DNA of 18,422 nucleotides from Candidatus Dojkabacteria bacterium (GTDB lineage Bacteria > Patescibacteriota > Dojkabacteria > SC72): positions 1 through 18,422 of the forward strand of contig JAAZIL010000078.1 in the NCBI GenBank assembly GCA_012800885.1, given 5' to 3'. The notes under the pieces are model-generated. The model was not told where the DNA came from. It did not search any database and was given only the letters and a program-made list of their open reading frames with translations. Made by a program: the position numbers and the translations under genes. Shown in pieces: positions 1 to 7,400 of this stretch. Positions within the stretch are counted from its first letter, which is position 1. Each line of letters begins with the position of its first letter.

Positions 1-17
1 GGTGAGAAGAATAGTGA

Positions 18-170
18 TTATCAGAGATTTCTCTAAAGGATTTAAAAGAGGAGGTAGAACTGAATAGTAGTAAGTTTTCAGTAATGTATGCATCTCCTAA
101 TATTGAAATGGCAGGTATATCGATGAGAGAGAACTTAGAGAAGAGGTTAAGAGGGAGAGTTAGAGTATAG
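18..170 (+). CDS. Possible tail of a small or broken plus-strand gene
   Basis: The frame from 18 to the TAG at 168-170 is open and reads like protein (for example LKDLKEEVELNSSKF, then MYASPNIEMAGISMREN). A TGA at 15-17 closes it upstream. The first ATG is at 84 and would leave only 28 residues. A good Shine-Dalgarno-like stretch (GAGGAGG, about 48-54) precedes a CTG at 60-62 in this frame, which could be an unusual start. Another frame (1-36) is open from the left edge and ends in TAA at 34-36, so an upstream gene may end there. It could be a short real gene, or the end of a gene broken by a frameshift near position 20. No function is recognised. Confidence 0.25.
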   Translation, partial: LSEISLKDLKEEVELNSSKFSVMYASPNIEMAGISMRENLEKRLRGRVRV

Positions 171-185
171 TTAATGTATTGAATA

Positions 186-716
186 TTATTCAGATATTCT
201 AAATCGCCTATCCATATTTATCTGTGCTTGTTCAGCTAGTAGTATCTCTAGTGCAATATCTTGGAAACCGAAGCTTCTATTATTCTCCTCCTTTAGTCCT
301 TCATATCCGTGAGGGTATAGTCTTACAGTTACATTTTTTTCTAGATTAGGAGATTTATATGGGAATTTAAAACAGGTGGCAATGGAGGAAGTTTTATCAT
401 CTTTATATGTGTTATACATATCTGCTATATTAAGAATATCTTCTTCTTTTAGAAGTAAATCATTCTTAGTAAGAAGCATAAGGAAGTTTTTAGATACAAT
501 AACAGAATCAAATTTAGCAGAAGAGAGTCCTCTTAGATTACGTGCTTCTGTTAAATCAGAGTAATATATTCTCTCTGTTTCTTCTTCTTGGGTGTATTCA
601 TACCGGGTATATGCATCCCTATTCATTATACATGTTAGGTGCATAAGACCATTAGAGGCGTTGCTTTCTCTTATATTATCTCCTTCTTGATTATTTTCTC
701 TCTCTATATTACTCAT
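186..716 (-). CDS. Uncharacterised 176-aa protein
   Basis: This protein is not recognised. It is soluble-looking, with no membrane segment or signal peptide. The first 25 residues are rich in Asn, Glu and Ser and probably disordered. A mixed alpha/beta-like body follows, with a hydrophobic patch (VIVSKNFLMLLTKNDLLL, about 72-89) and a C-terminal segment FGFQDIALEILLAEQAQ. It starts with ATG at 714-716 and has no clear Shine-Dalgarno sequence. It is the last gene of a minus-strand run after the KilA-N gene, with about 100 bp between them that hold an inverted repeat. Its position beside KilA-N, dUTPase and HNH genes suggests a mobile or phage-derived module, but that is only context. Confidence 0.6.
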   Translation of the reverse strand: MSNIERENNQEGDNIRESNASNGLMHLTCIMNRDAYTRYEYTQEEETERIYYSDLTEARNLRGLSSAKFDSVIVSKNFLMLLTKNDLLLKEEDILNIADMYNTYKDDKTSSIATCFKFPYKSPNLEKNVTVRLYPHGYEGLKEENNRSFGFQDIALEILLAEQAQINMDRRFRISE

Positions 717-759
717 TAGTATGTCCGATAGAATTAGTTATGGAGTATATCAAAGTATG

Positions 760-811
760 TATAGAGATTCAATTGTTTTGATGAGTATGATAGTTTTTGA
801 ATCTCTCTATA
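760..811. repeat. Imperfect inverted repeat between KilA-N and the 176-aa gene
   Basis: The left arm at 760-772 (TATAGAGATTCAA) pairs with the right arm at 797-811 (TTGAATCTCTCTATA). The stem has 13 base pairs with a 2-nt bulge and encloses about 24 nt. Neither strand has a T-tract after it, so it does not look like a standard intrinsic terminator. It lies just after the KilA-N stop on the minus strand. It could be an mRNA 3' hairpin, a processing site or a protein-binding site. Confidence 0.55.
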
Positions 812-818
812 GGTTATG

Positions 819-1643
819 TTAGTTTGTTTCTAACCTCTTAATATCTTGTTTAGTAAGAGAAGTCATTTGATATATTGCAATCCTATTCAATTTCTTTAAT
901 CTATCTTGCTGTTTTAGACCATCTCTGATTAACTCTGCATTGATACTTTCTAAATTAGATAAACATATTAATTGCCTAATATCAGCATAATCTCTCATAT
1001 TTCCTTTCTTATCTTTGTTTATCTTCCTCCATTCATTGGCAGTAATGTTAAACAGAGCCATATTTAATATGTCTGCTTCTGTAGCATATGTGATTAATAT
1101 CTCTTTTTCAGTTAGGTCTTCAGGTATGAGATTCTCTTTAATGGAGTTGGTATGTATTCTGTAATTAATTTTAGATAGTGTCCTAGATAGATTCCAATCA
1201 AGGGATAGTCTAATATTTTCCTCTTCTTTAAGTCTCTCAAACTCCTTGATTAGATATAGTTTAAACTCAGGAGATATCCAAGAGGCAAATTCGAAAGCTA
1301 TGTCCTTGTGTGCATATGTACCTCCATATCTTCCTGATCTTGATATTATTCCTATTGCATTTGCTCCTTTTATCCACTGTTTAGGAGTTAGCACAAATGT
1401 ATTTAATCCAGATTGATGTTTAAACCCGTCGAATTCGACGGGTTTAAAATCTGGGTTATTTATTTTCTCCCAAAGGCCTAAGTATTCAAGAGTACTTCTG
1501 TTTCTAAGCCAATTCTTAATAATGTCATCAGATCTTTTTTGATTTTTGTACTTAGCAATACTTGTTAGTGAAATATAGTCAGTATTTTCTTTTGAAAGTA
1601 TTTCAATATCTATTTCTTTTACAATTATTTTCTCCATACACAT
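819..1643 (-). CDS. KilA-N domain protein
   Basis: This is a 274-aa protein with an N-terminal KilA-N domain at about residues 18-138. The visible features are YISLTSIAKYKN, the NWLRNRSTLEYLGLWE block, a WIKGANAIGI segment, and the end of the domain with GGTYAHKDIAFEFASWISPEFKLYLIKEFERLK. KilA-N domains are DNA-binding modules found in phages, large DNA viruses and bacterial mobile elements. The C-terminal half (about 150-274) is helical and basic and has no assigned function. The start is uncertain: ATG at 1641-1643, or an in-frame ATG two codons later. There is no Shine-Dalgarno sequence, but a CATAAT at 1649-1654 sits 5 nt upstream. The coding sequence contains a perfect 30-bp palindrome (1419-1448) that encodes FKPVEFDGFK. 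It is probably phage- or mobile-derived, possibly a regulator. Confidence 0.85.
   Translation of the reverse strand: MCMEKIIVKEIDIEILSKENTDYISLTSIAKYKNQKRSDDIIKNWLRNRSTLEYLGLWEKINNPDFKPVEFDGFKHQSGLNTFVLTPKQWIKGANAIGIISRSGRYGGTYAHKDIAFEFASWISPEFKLYLIKEFERLKEEENIRLSLDWNLSRTLSKINYRIHTNSIKENLIPEDLTEKEILITYATEADILNMALFNITANEWRKINKDKKGNMRDYADIRQLICLSNLESINAELIRDGLKQQDRLKKLNRIAIYQMTSLTKQDIKRLETN
1419..1448. repeat. Perfect 30-bp palindrome inside the KilA-N gene
   Basis: The left half TTTAAACCCGTCGAA is followed by its exact reverse complement TTCGACGGGTTTAAA, with no spacer. The symmetry stops at 1418/1449. The core (CCCGTCGAATTCGACGGG) is much richer in GC than its surroundings. It is in frame inside the KilA-N gene and codes for FKPVEFDGFK. 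It could be a DNA-binding site for a dimeric protein, perhaps KilA-N itself, or an RNA hairpin in the mRNA. This is read directly from the sequence; the function is not known. Confidence 0.95.
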
Positions 1644-1729
1644 ATTCTATTATGGAGGTATTAAATATAGATTAACTGAGGGATTTAGGTTTGTGTTACC
1701 TTACTCTATAAGTATTAACAGAAGGATTA

Positions 1730-2272
1730 TTATTTCTTCCCTGTAGTACCGAATCCTCCTCTGTCTTTATTTGATAATTTTTCAACTTCTTTAACAAGAA
1801 CATTAGCAACAGGGGGTATTAAAATTTGACAACATCTAGTTCCTCTCTCTATTGTAACTTTCTCTTTTGTATAATTTAAGGCAGGGAACATGTATTCATC
1901 ATTATCTCCACAGTAATCATAATCTCCAACTCCTATACCGTTTACACAGGTTATTCCTAATTTAAATGTAGAGCTTCTGTTTGCTACTAATACAAAATAT
2001 CCTTTAGGGATCTCTATTGCTACATTAAGGGGTATTAATTTAACTTCTCCTGGTTCAATGCTTGTGTCTTCTCTAGAGTAGAGATCTAGGGCTACAGCTC
2101 CTTTACTTTTGTACTCTGGTAATGGTAATTCTTTATCAAATCTCTTTATTTTAATCTCCATACTTTTCATAATATCAAATAATTCTCTTTTAAGTTTTGG
2201 GTTTGAAAAGGGGGGTATACTCAAATTGACAACGGTAAACCCGTTAGACTTAGTATGTCCCCCCTTTACCAA
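1730..2272 (-). CDS. dut: dUTP diphosphatase (dUTPase), with an N-terminal extension
   Basis: It hydrolyses dUTP to dUMP and pyrophosphate, keeping uracil out of DNA and supplying dUMP for dTMP synthesis. All five motifs of the trimeric dUTPase family are visible: I (KGAVALDLYS, 58-66), II (NRSSTFKLGI, 98-107), III (NGIGVGDYDYCGD, 111-123), IV (GTRCCQ, 144-149) and V (DRGGFGTTG, 170-178). The frame opens with TTG at 2270-2272, directly after the HNH stop, with a Shine-Dalgarno-like AAGGA just upstream. This gives about 35-38 residues before the usual family start. ATGs at M35 and M38 are alternatives but lack a ribosome binding site. The gene shares its frame with the HNH gene upstream, with one TAG between. 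dUTPases are common on phages and are also housekeeping; the neighbours favour a phage-like origin. Confidence 0.93.
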   Translation of the reverse strand: MVKGGHTKSNGFTVVNLSIPPFSNPKLKRELFDIMKSMEIKIKRFDKELPLPEYKSKGAVALDLYSREDTSIEPGEVKLIPLNVAIEIPKGYFVLVANRSSTFKLGITCVNGIGVGDYDYCGDNDEYMFPALNYTKEKVTIERGTRCCQILIPPVANVLVKEVEKLSNKDRGGFGTTGKK

Positions 2273-2530
2273 CTATTCCTTTCTTCTTCTCCTTTTTCTC
2301 TTTTTTCTTCTACCGCCTTCTCTTTTTCTTTTTATAGGATAACCTTGTGTTTTGTGTAGGTTTCTGTGACACTTAGTACACAAGAGTATTAGGTTATTAG
2401 GGGAATTAGTACCACCATAACAACGAGGTTGTATATGGTGAATGGTGAATGGGTTTTCTTCGTTTTCTTCTTGTATGCCACAATTTTGGCATACGACATC
2501 TCTTTTTCGTACTGCTTTTTTATAGTACAA
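2273..2530 (-). CDS. Small HNH endonuclease with a polybasic tail
   Basis: This is an 85-aa HNH-family nuclease. Visible features are the zinc-binding pairs C14/C17 and C51/C54, the catalytic HH at 31-32, N45/N46 in the middle, and H55 and H59 after the second pair. HNH proteins of this size act as DNA nicking or cutting enzymes in phages, restriction systems and mobile elements. The last 20 residues are almost all Arg, Lys and Gly, which gives a polypyrimidine tract on the plus strand (about 2278-2335) and probably binds nucleic acid. The start is TTG at 2528-2530 with a good GGAGG 6 nt upstream. It ends in TAG, immediately followed in the same frame by the dUTPase TTG, so the two are surely co-transcribed. 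The substrate is unknown. Confidence 0.85.
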   Translation of the reverse strand: MYYKKAVRKRDVVCQNCGIQEENEENPFTIHHIQPRCYGGTNSPNNLILLCTKCHRNLHKTQGYPIKRKREGGRRKKRKRRRRKE

Positions 2531-2576
2531 TCCATGCCTCCATTCTAATTCTAGTTGGTTTTAAATGAACGAATAA

Positions 2577-2608
2577 ATTGAGTTAAAAACTCAATATTTC
2601 TGATTATA
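2577..2608 (-). promoter_or_regulatory. Putative promoter with an operator-like palindrome for HNH-dUTPase
   Basis: On the minus strand a TATAAT lies at 2608-2603. A perfect inverted repeat (ATTGAGTT-TTT-AACTCAAT, 2577-2595) begins about where transcription would start, near 2596. The -35 region is poor. The palindrome could be a repressor site over the start point, a 5' mRNA hairpin, or a weak terminator for hsdR, which ends just before it. No strong T-tract follows, so an operator or leader hairpin is preferred. Confidence 0.4.
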
Positions 2609-2647
2609 TCAAGTTTTAGGATATAAAAACATTAAAAACAAAGGAAT

Positions 2648-5600
2648 TTAGTTAACAGTATTCTCTGTGAAGAGCTCTGCTTGTTTTAGTACCATTTCAG
2701 TAGCACTTTTCTGTTTGTCAGGTGGATAATTATACTTTCTTAAAGTCCTCTTTACTAATATCCTTAATTTTGCTTTTACAGATTCCCTTATAGTCCAGTC
2801 TACAGACGTATTTGCTTTAATCTTTTTTAATAGATCTTGAGCTATCTCTTTAAGGACTTTATCACCCAGAACATCTTTTGCACTCTGATTACTTGCCAGG
2901 GCATCATAAAAGGCTACTTCTTCAATTGAAAGCCCTAATGATTCTAAATTCTCATCTTCTTTTTTCAAACCTTTTGCTATATTTATCAATTCATCAATTA
3001 CCTGTACTGTGGTAAGAATATTTGCTTGATATCTTCTAATAGTATCTTGTAGCATCTGTGATAATTTTTTGCTCTGCACAATATTTGTTTTAGATCGTAC
3101 TCTTATTTCATCATTAAGAAGTTTTTTAAGGAGTTCTAATGACAAGTTTTTTAACTTCATGTTTTTGACTTCTTCTAAGAATTCATCTGAGAGAATAGAA
3201 ATTTCAGGTTTCTCTATCCCTGCTTCTTTGTAAATATCAATAACTCCTTCTGATACTACTGCTTTATCTATAATCTGTCTTATGGCAGTATCAATATCTT
3301 TCTCACTTTTTTCTCTCTCTCCAATTGTATATTTTACTAATCTTGCCTTTACGGCTTGAAAGAAGCCAACTTCTTCTTTAATTTTCATAGCTTCTGGTTG
3401 TGGTACTACTAGAGCAAATGCTTTAGAGAGTTCTGTTACGTATTTAATAAATTCCTCTTTGCCTTTTTCTTTGTCTTTCCCTAGTATAAATTCTTGTGTT
3501 TCTAAAAGAATTGTTAATTTTTCATTAATATCTGCAGAGAAATATCTTTTGTAATCAAATCCCCAGAGGAGATTTTGTACAATCTCATATTTCTCTTTCA
3601 TTACACTTACAGCCTCATTTATATCGAGTGTGGGTTTCCCCTTTCCTCCACTGGAAGAATATACTGCTAAGGCTTGTTTCAATTCTGTAGCCATTCCGAT
3701 ATAGTCAACAATAAGGCCTCCTTGCTTCTCTTTGTATACCCTGTTAACTCTAGCAATAGCTTGCATTAGGGTATGTCCTTTCATAGGTTTGTCTACATAC
3801 ATTGTAGTAGCACAGGGTACATCAAAGCCTGTTAACCACATATCTCTTACGATAACAATCTTGAATGGGTCTTCTGGGTCTTTAAATCTTTGTGCAAGAA
3901 TCTTACGTTGTAATTTGTTAGTACTGTGTGGTTGCCAATCTAATGGGTCTGTAGAAGAACTAGTCATTACAACTTTAATATCTCCTTCATTTAAACTGTC
4001 ACTGTGCCAATTAGGTTTTAGTTTTGTTATCTCTTTGTACATCTCAATAGCAATTCTTCTACTCATACAGACTACTATTGCTTTACCATTAAAGACTTCT
4101 TCTCTTGATTCAAAATGATTAACAATATCTTTTGCAACATCTTCTAATCTAGATTTATGTCCAACAATTGATTCTAGTTTTGTCCACTTTATTTTTGCTT
4201 CTTCTGCTTCAGAGGGTGTTTCTGTTTCTGTGTATTCATCAATTATGTCATCTAGTTCTTTTTTGTATTCTTCCTTTAAGTGAATCTGTGCCAGTCTACT
4301 CTCATAGTAGATTCTTACAGTAGCTCCATCATCTACAGCTTGTGATATGTCATAGATATCTATGTAATCTCCAAAAACTCTTGGTGTAGACCTATCATCA
4401 AAGTCAATTGGTGTGCCTGTAAAACCGATAAATGAGGCATTAGGTAGAGCATCTCTTAGGTATTTAGCATTTCCATATACTGTCTTTGTAGATATCTCTT
4501 TTCCTTCTTCATCTTTAATATATCTTACTTTGGCACCAAAACCGTATTGTGACCTGTGTGCTTCATCTGCGATTACCACTATGTTTCTCCTGTTTGAGAG
4601 TAGAGGATATGTATCTTCATCATCAAGGGGAGAGAATTTCTGTATTGTTGTAAATATTATTCCTCCTGATGTAGTGTTGAGTAACTCTCTTAGGTTCCTT
4701 CGCGATTCTGCTTGTATAGGTTCTTGTCTTAGGATTTGTTTAGAGCCAACAAAGGTTCCAAAGAGTTGATCATCTAAGTCATTTCTATCTGTTATAACTA
4801 CGACTGTGGGGTTACTTAGTTCTCTTACGATTTTTCCTGTAAAGAATACCATGGAGAGAGATTTACCAGATCCTTGTGTGTGCCACATTACTCCTGCTTT
4901 TCCATCTCCATATTCTTGTGCTGCTTTTATTGTAGATTGTAGTGCTTTCTTAACAGCGTAGTATTGGTGATATCCTGCTATCTTTTTACTTGTTTCTATT
5001 CTTTTTAGTCCTGTATCTTCATCAAATTTTTCTTCTTTTTCAAATACAGTGAAGTCTCTTATTATTTCTAATAGTTTTTCTGGTTTAAGTAATCCTTTTA
5101 TCAATGTATTTATTTGTGGTTCTGTATTAGAGTCTTCTTTAAGTCCATCTTTTGTTTTCCATGTCATAAATCTTGTCCACGGTGCAGTTAATGAACCATA
5201 TTTGGTATCTATTCCATCTGATATGACAAGGAGAGCATTGTAGTCATAGAGTTGTGGTATATATGTTTTGTATGTTTGGAATTGATTGTATGCAGAGAGT
5301 AGGGTAGCATTTTGATCTGTTGGGTTTTTAAGTTCTATACTTACTAAGGGGAGTCCATTAACAAAAAGTATTATGTCTGGTCTTTTATTTATATTATTAT
5401 TTACAACAACATACTGGTTTACAGATATATATTCATTGTTAGAGGGGTTATCAAAATCTACTAATGTGACTGTTCCTCCTATCATTTGTCCATCTTTTAG
5501 ATATTCGACTGATATCCCATCTACAAGGTATTTATGGAAGGTTTCGTTATTAAAGGTTTGATCTATGGTATGTATATTTACTATTTTCTTTATTACATCT

Positions 5601-5794
5601 TCTATTACATCGGTGGGTATATTTGGATTAAGGTTGTAGAGATTTTTTCTTAACCTTTCTACTAATACTACTTCTTCATATGTATTTCTTTCAGGATTAG
5701 GTGATTCAGGATCTATATCTGGTCCATAGATGTGTTTATATCCTTCTGTTTCTAATGTTTCTATTATATTGTTTTCTAATTGGGATTCGGTCAT
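2648..5794 (-). CDS. hsdR: Type I restriction enzyme, R subunit (HsdR)
   Basis: This is the ATP-dependent motor and nuclease subunit of a Type I restriction complex (R2M2S), which translocates and cuts unmethylated DNA. At 1048 aa it is full length. It has an N-terminal PD-(D/E)XK nuclease domain (D140 in RPDIILFVNGLP, E154 and K156 in SIELKN). A helicase motor follows, with Walker A at 308-312 (GSGKS), DEAH-type Walker B at 410-413, FTGTPID near 457, and the late helicase motif MQAIARVNRVY. A helical C-terminal region matches the domain typical of HsdR. The start is ATG at 5792-5794 with no Shine-Dalgarno sequence; a TAA sits directly before it in the same frame. It follows the reverse transcriptase gene by about 130 bp, a position where hsdS would normally be next to it. 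Confidence 0.97.
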   Translation of the reverse strand: MTESQLENNIIETLETEGYKHIYGPDIDPESPNPERNTYEEVVLVERLRKNLYNLNPNIPTDVIEDVIKKIVNIHTIDQTFNNETFHKYLVDGISVEYLKDGQMIGGTVTLVDFDNPSNNEYISVNQYVVVNNNINKRPDIILFVNGLPLVSIELKNPTDQNATLLSAYNQFQTYKTYIPQLYDYNALLVISDGIDTKYGSLTAPWTRFMTWKTKDGLKEDSNTEPQINTLIKGLLKPEKLLEIIRDFTVFEKEEKFDEDTGLKRIETSKKIAGYHQYYAVKKALQSTIKAAQEYGDGKAGVMWHTQGSGKSLSMVFFTGKIVRELSNPTVVVITDRNDLDDQLFGTFVGSKQILRQEPIQAESRRNLRELLNTTSGGIIFTTIQKFSPLDDEDTYPLLSNRRNIVVIADEAHRSQYGFGAKVRYIKDEEGKEISTKTVYGNAKYLRDALPNASFIGFTGTPIDFDDRSTPRVFGDYIDIYDISQAVDDGATVRIYYESRLAQIHLKEEYKKELDDIIDEYTETETPSEAEEAKIKWTKLESIVGHKSRLEDVAKDIVNHFESREEVFNGKAIVVCMSRRIAIEMYKEITKLKPNWHSDSLNEGDIKVVMTSSSTDPLDWQPHSTNKLQRKILAQRFKDPEDPFKIVIVRDMWLTGFDVPCATTMYVDKPMKGHTLMQAIARVNRVYKEKQGGLIVDYIGMATELKQALAVYSSSGGKGKPTLDINEAVSVMKEKYEIVQNLLWGFDYKRYFSADINEKLTILLETQEFILGKDKEKGKEEFIKYVTELSKAFALVVPQPEAMKIKEEVGFFQAVKARLVKYTIGEREKSEKDIDTAIRQIIDKAVVSEGVIDIYKEAGIEKPEISILSDEFLEEVKNMKLKNLSLELLKKLLNDEIRVRSKTNIVQSKKLSQMLQDTIRRYQANILTTVQVIDELINIAKGLKKEDENLESLGLSIEEVAFYDALASNQSAKDVLGDKVLKEIAQDLLKKIKANTSVDWTIRESVKAKLRILVKRTLRKYNYPPDKQKSATEMVLKQAELFTENTVN

Positions 5795-5905
5795 TTAGTG
5801 TCTTATAGATTCTATATGATTTATATTCTTAAAGAAAGGAGTTTCTTCTTGTATTAATTGTTTTGTTTGACTATTGTCTATAAATAATAATATTGAATTC
5901 CCTTT
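5795..5905 (-). other. Short open frame without a normal start, between the reverse transcriptase and hsdR
   Basis: In the hsdR frame the stretch from 5905 down to the TAA at 5797-5795 is open for 36 codons. It reads like protein (LFIDNSQTKQLIQEETPFF, then KNINHIESIRH). Its stop directly abuts the hsdR ATG. There is no ATG, GTG or TTG in it; an in-frame TAA at 5908-5906 closes it upstream. It may be the remnant of an older gene disrupted when the reverse transcriptase joined the operon, an untranslated leader, or a small ORF with a rare start (a GGG-rich stretch lies near its beginning). Confidence 0.25.
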
Positions 5906-5924
5906 TTATAATTCCTTTAGGCTA

Positions 5925-7400
5925 TCATTCATATGGAGGTCTGAACAATTCAATTTCTTTACTTGTCATCACCTCATCCAGATTCTCCAAGATGTCAAGA
6001 TCAATGATCGGAGTCGTTTTCATAATCTTTTCTAGTTTGCCTTTTAACCAATCAGAATTCCAAATATGTACATCTTCCCCAAGAACTTTTTGGCAAATTA
6101 AATCGGAAGGATTTGTTTTTTTGTCAAATTTTAGAGTAATTCTTTGGAGCCAAATGTCAAGATATGCAGTATTAGGTACTTTTGAGAGTTTCTTTTTTAC
6201 TTTTGCCCAGATTTTTTTCTTTGTGCTCAAATTAAAATTACTCAATAATCTACTAAGGATTCCAGACCCAACAGGATAAGTTCTTGGATTTTTAGATATA
6301 ATGTCAATTATATAACTAACGATTGTTTCAGAAGAATAAATATTACAACCAGAATCTAATAGTTTAAAGTATTCTCTTAATTCTTTTTCTAAGGATCCTG
6401 AATGTGGGTATTTTTCTGCTAAGACATGAAGAATTTGTATTTGTTCTAGGAGATTCTTACTAGAAGATTTCTTCACAATCCAATGGAGTTTGTCAGGTTT
6501 TAGTGCAGCCAAAAGAATGTTGTCGCTGGATGAGGTTTTCGCATCGTTTACTTTTAGACCAAGACTCATCATAAATTCAGAGATTATTTTTATAATAGTC
6601 TCTGCGGTTTCTGGATTGTTAACAAAGATTTTGTAATCATCTCGATACCTTAAAATTTGAAAATCTTTAAGCTTTATTTTTAATAACTCCTCAGTAATTA
6701 GTCTGTCTGTGTATGACAAAACTATCTCGGATAAAAGGTCGGAAAGAACACTGCCTTGTGGTATTCCATTTGTCTGTCCATTTGACATACTCTGTAAAAG
6801 CCTGTCTATTGCATTGCCAACTAAAGAACAATCACCTCTTCTTTTCTTTGAAAGAGGTTTTCCATGCAAGGCCCAAACGAGACTATGGGTATATATTGAA
6901 CCATAACAGTCAACTAGATCAGTTTGATAAAGATAATCATATTCAAGACTTAGTGTCATTGTTCTTTTTTCAATCTTCTCAAGCCAATTTTCTATTTGTG
7001 TTGCTTTATTGCTTTGTTTATTTTGAGATATAACAGGAATACTCGTGCATTCAACCAATTTTGATTGCTTAAGCGAACCCTTTATTAGTGTCCAATTGGT
7101 CTCTTCGGTTATTGTATGTACCAAGAAAACATAAATAGCAGGATGCATAAGTTGTAAATGACGCCATGAATATCGTCCATCTTTATTGTTAAATAGATGA
7201 TAATTTACATCCTCGTAACTCTTAGGATCTTGACTCTTACGATAATAAGACCTTAAATCTTTTCCCTCTAGAGTTCGAGAAAGATTTTTTAATAAGTCTT
7301 CAAAACAGATATAAGGAGGGAGATTAAATGTACAGTAAGAGTTTCCTTCTAGAAAAAACTTTTTAGCATCGGTACTTTCAAGGTCAAGTATGGTCTTCAT
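5925..7400 (-). CDS. Defence-type (Abi/UG/DRT-like) reverse transcriptase inside the Type I R-M operon
   Basis: This 491-aa protein has all core reverse transcriptase motifs: motif A TDLVDCYGSIY (catalytic D161), motif B GQTNGIPQGSVLSD (208-221), motif C RYRDDYKIF (D254 and D255), and motif D FMMSLGLKVNDAKT. The WRHLQLMHPAIYVFLV stretch (79-94) and the IYTHSLVWALHGK extension after motif A are features I associate with the Abi/UG (defence reverse transcriptase) groups. No maturase or HNH domain follows, which argues against a group II intron. The C-terminal 190 residues are helical, as expected for the alpha-repeat domain of that group. Its ATG (7398-7400) overlaps the hsdS stop as ATGA, so translation is probably coupled. 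The exact DRT/UG subgroup cannot be assigned by eye. It probably adds an anti-phage function to the restriction system. Confidence 0.93.
   Translation of the reverse strand: MKTILDLESTDAKKFFLEGNSYCTFNLPPYICFEDLLKNLSRTLEGKDLRSYYRKSQDPKSYEDVNYHLFNNKDGRYSWRHLQLMHPAIYVFLVHTITEETNWTLIKGSLKQSKLVECTSIPVISQNKQSNKATQIENWLEKIEKRTMTLSLEYDYLYQTDLVDCYGSIYTHSLVWALHGKPLSKKRRGDCSLVGNAIDRLLQSMSNGQTNGIPQGSVLSDLLSEIVLSYTDRLITEELLKIKLKDFQILRYRDDYKIFVNNPETAETIIKIISEFMMSLGLKVNDAKTSSSDNILLAALKPDKLHWIVKKSSSKNLLEQIQILHVLAEKYPHSGSLEKELREYFKLLDSGCNIYSSETIVSYIIDIISKNPRTYPVGSGILSRLLSNFNLSTKKKIWAKVKKKLSKVPNTAYLDIWLQRITLKFDKKTNPSDLICQKVLGEDVHIWNSDWLKGKLEKIMKTTPIIDLDILENLDEVMTSKEIELFRPPYE

Noticed and set aside
3732..4118. 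Plus-strand open frame opposite hsdR
   Set aside because: It lies inside the antisense of a clearly conserved HsdR and has no matching features; the same applies to 4413-4769, 5049-5243 and 5373-5561.
5893..6279. Plus-strand open frame opposite the reverse transcriptase
   Set aside because: It is the antisense of the conserved reverse transcriptase C-terminal region; 6709-6906 and 6713-7033 are likewise shadows of its motif region.
5925..7400. Retron, group II intron or diversity-generating retroelement
   Set aside because: No msr/msd-like RNA sits next to the gene, no maturase or HNH domain follows, and no template/variable repeat is seen; the protein shape fits the Abi/UG group better.
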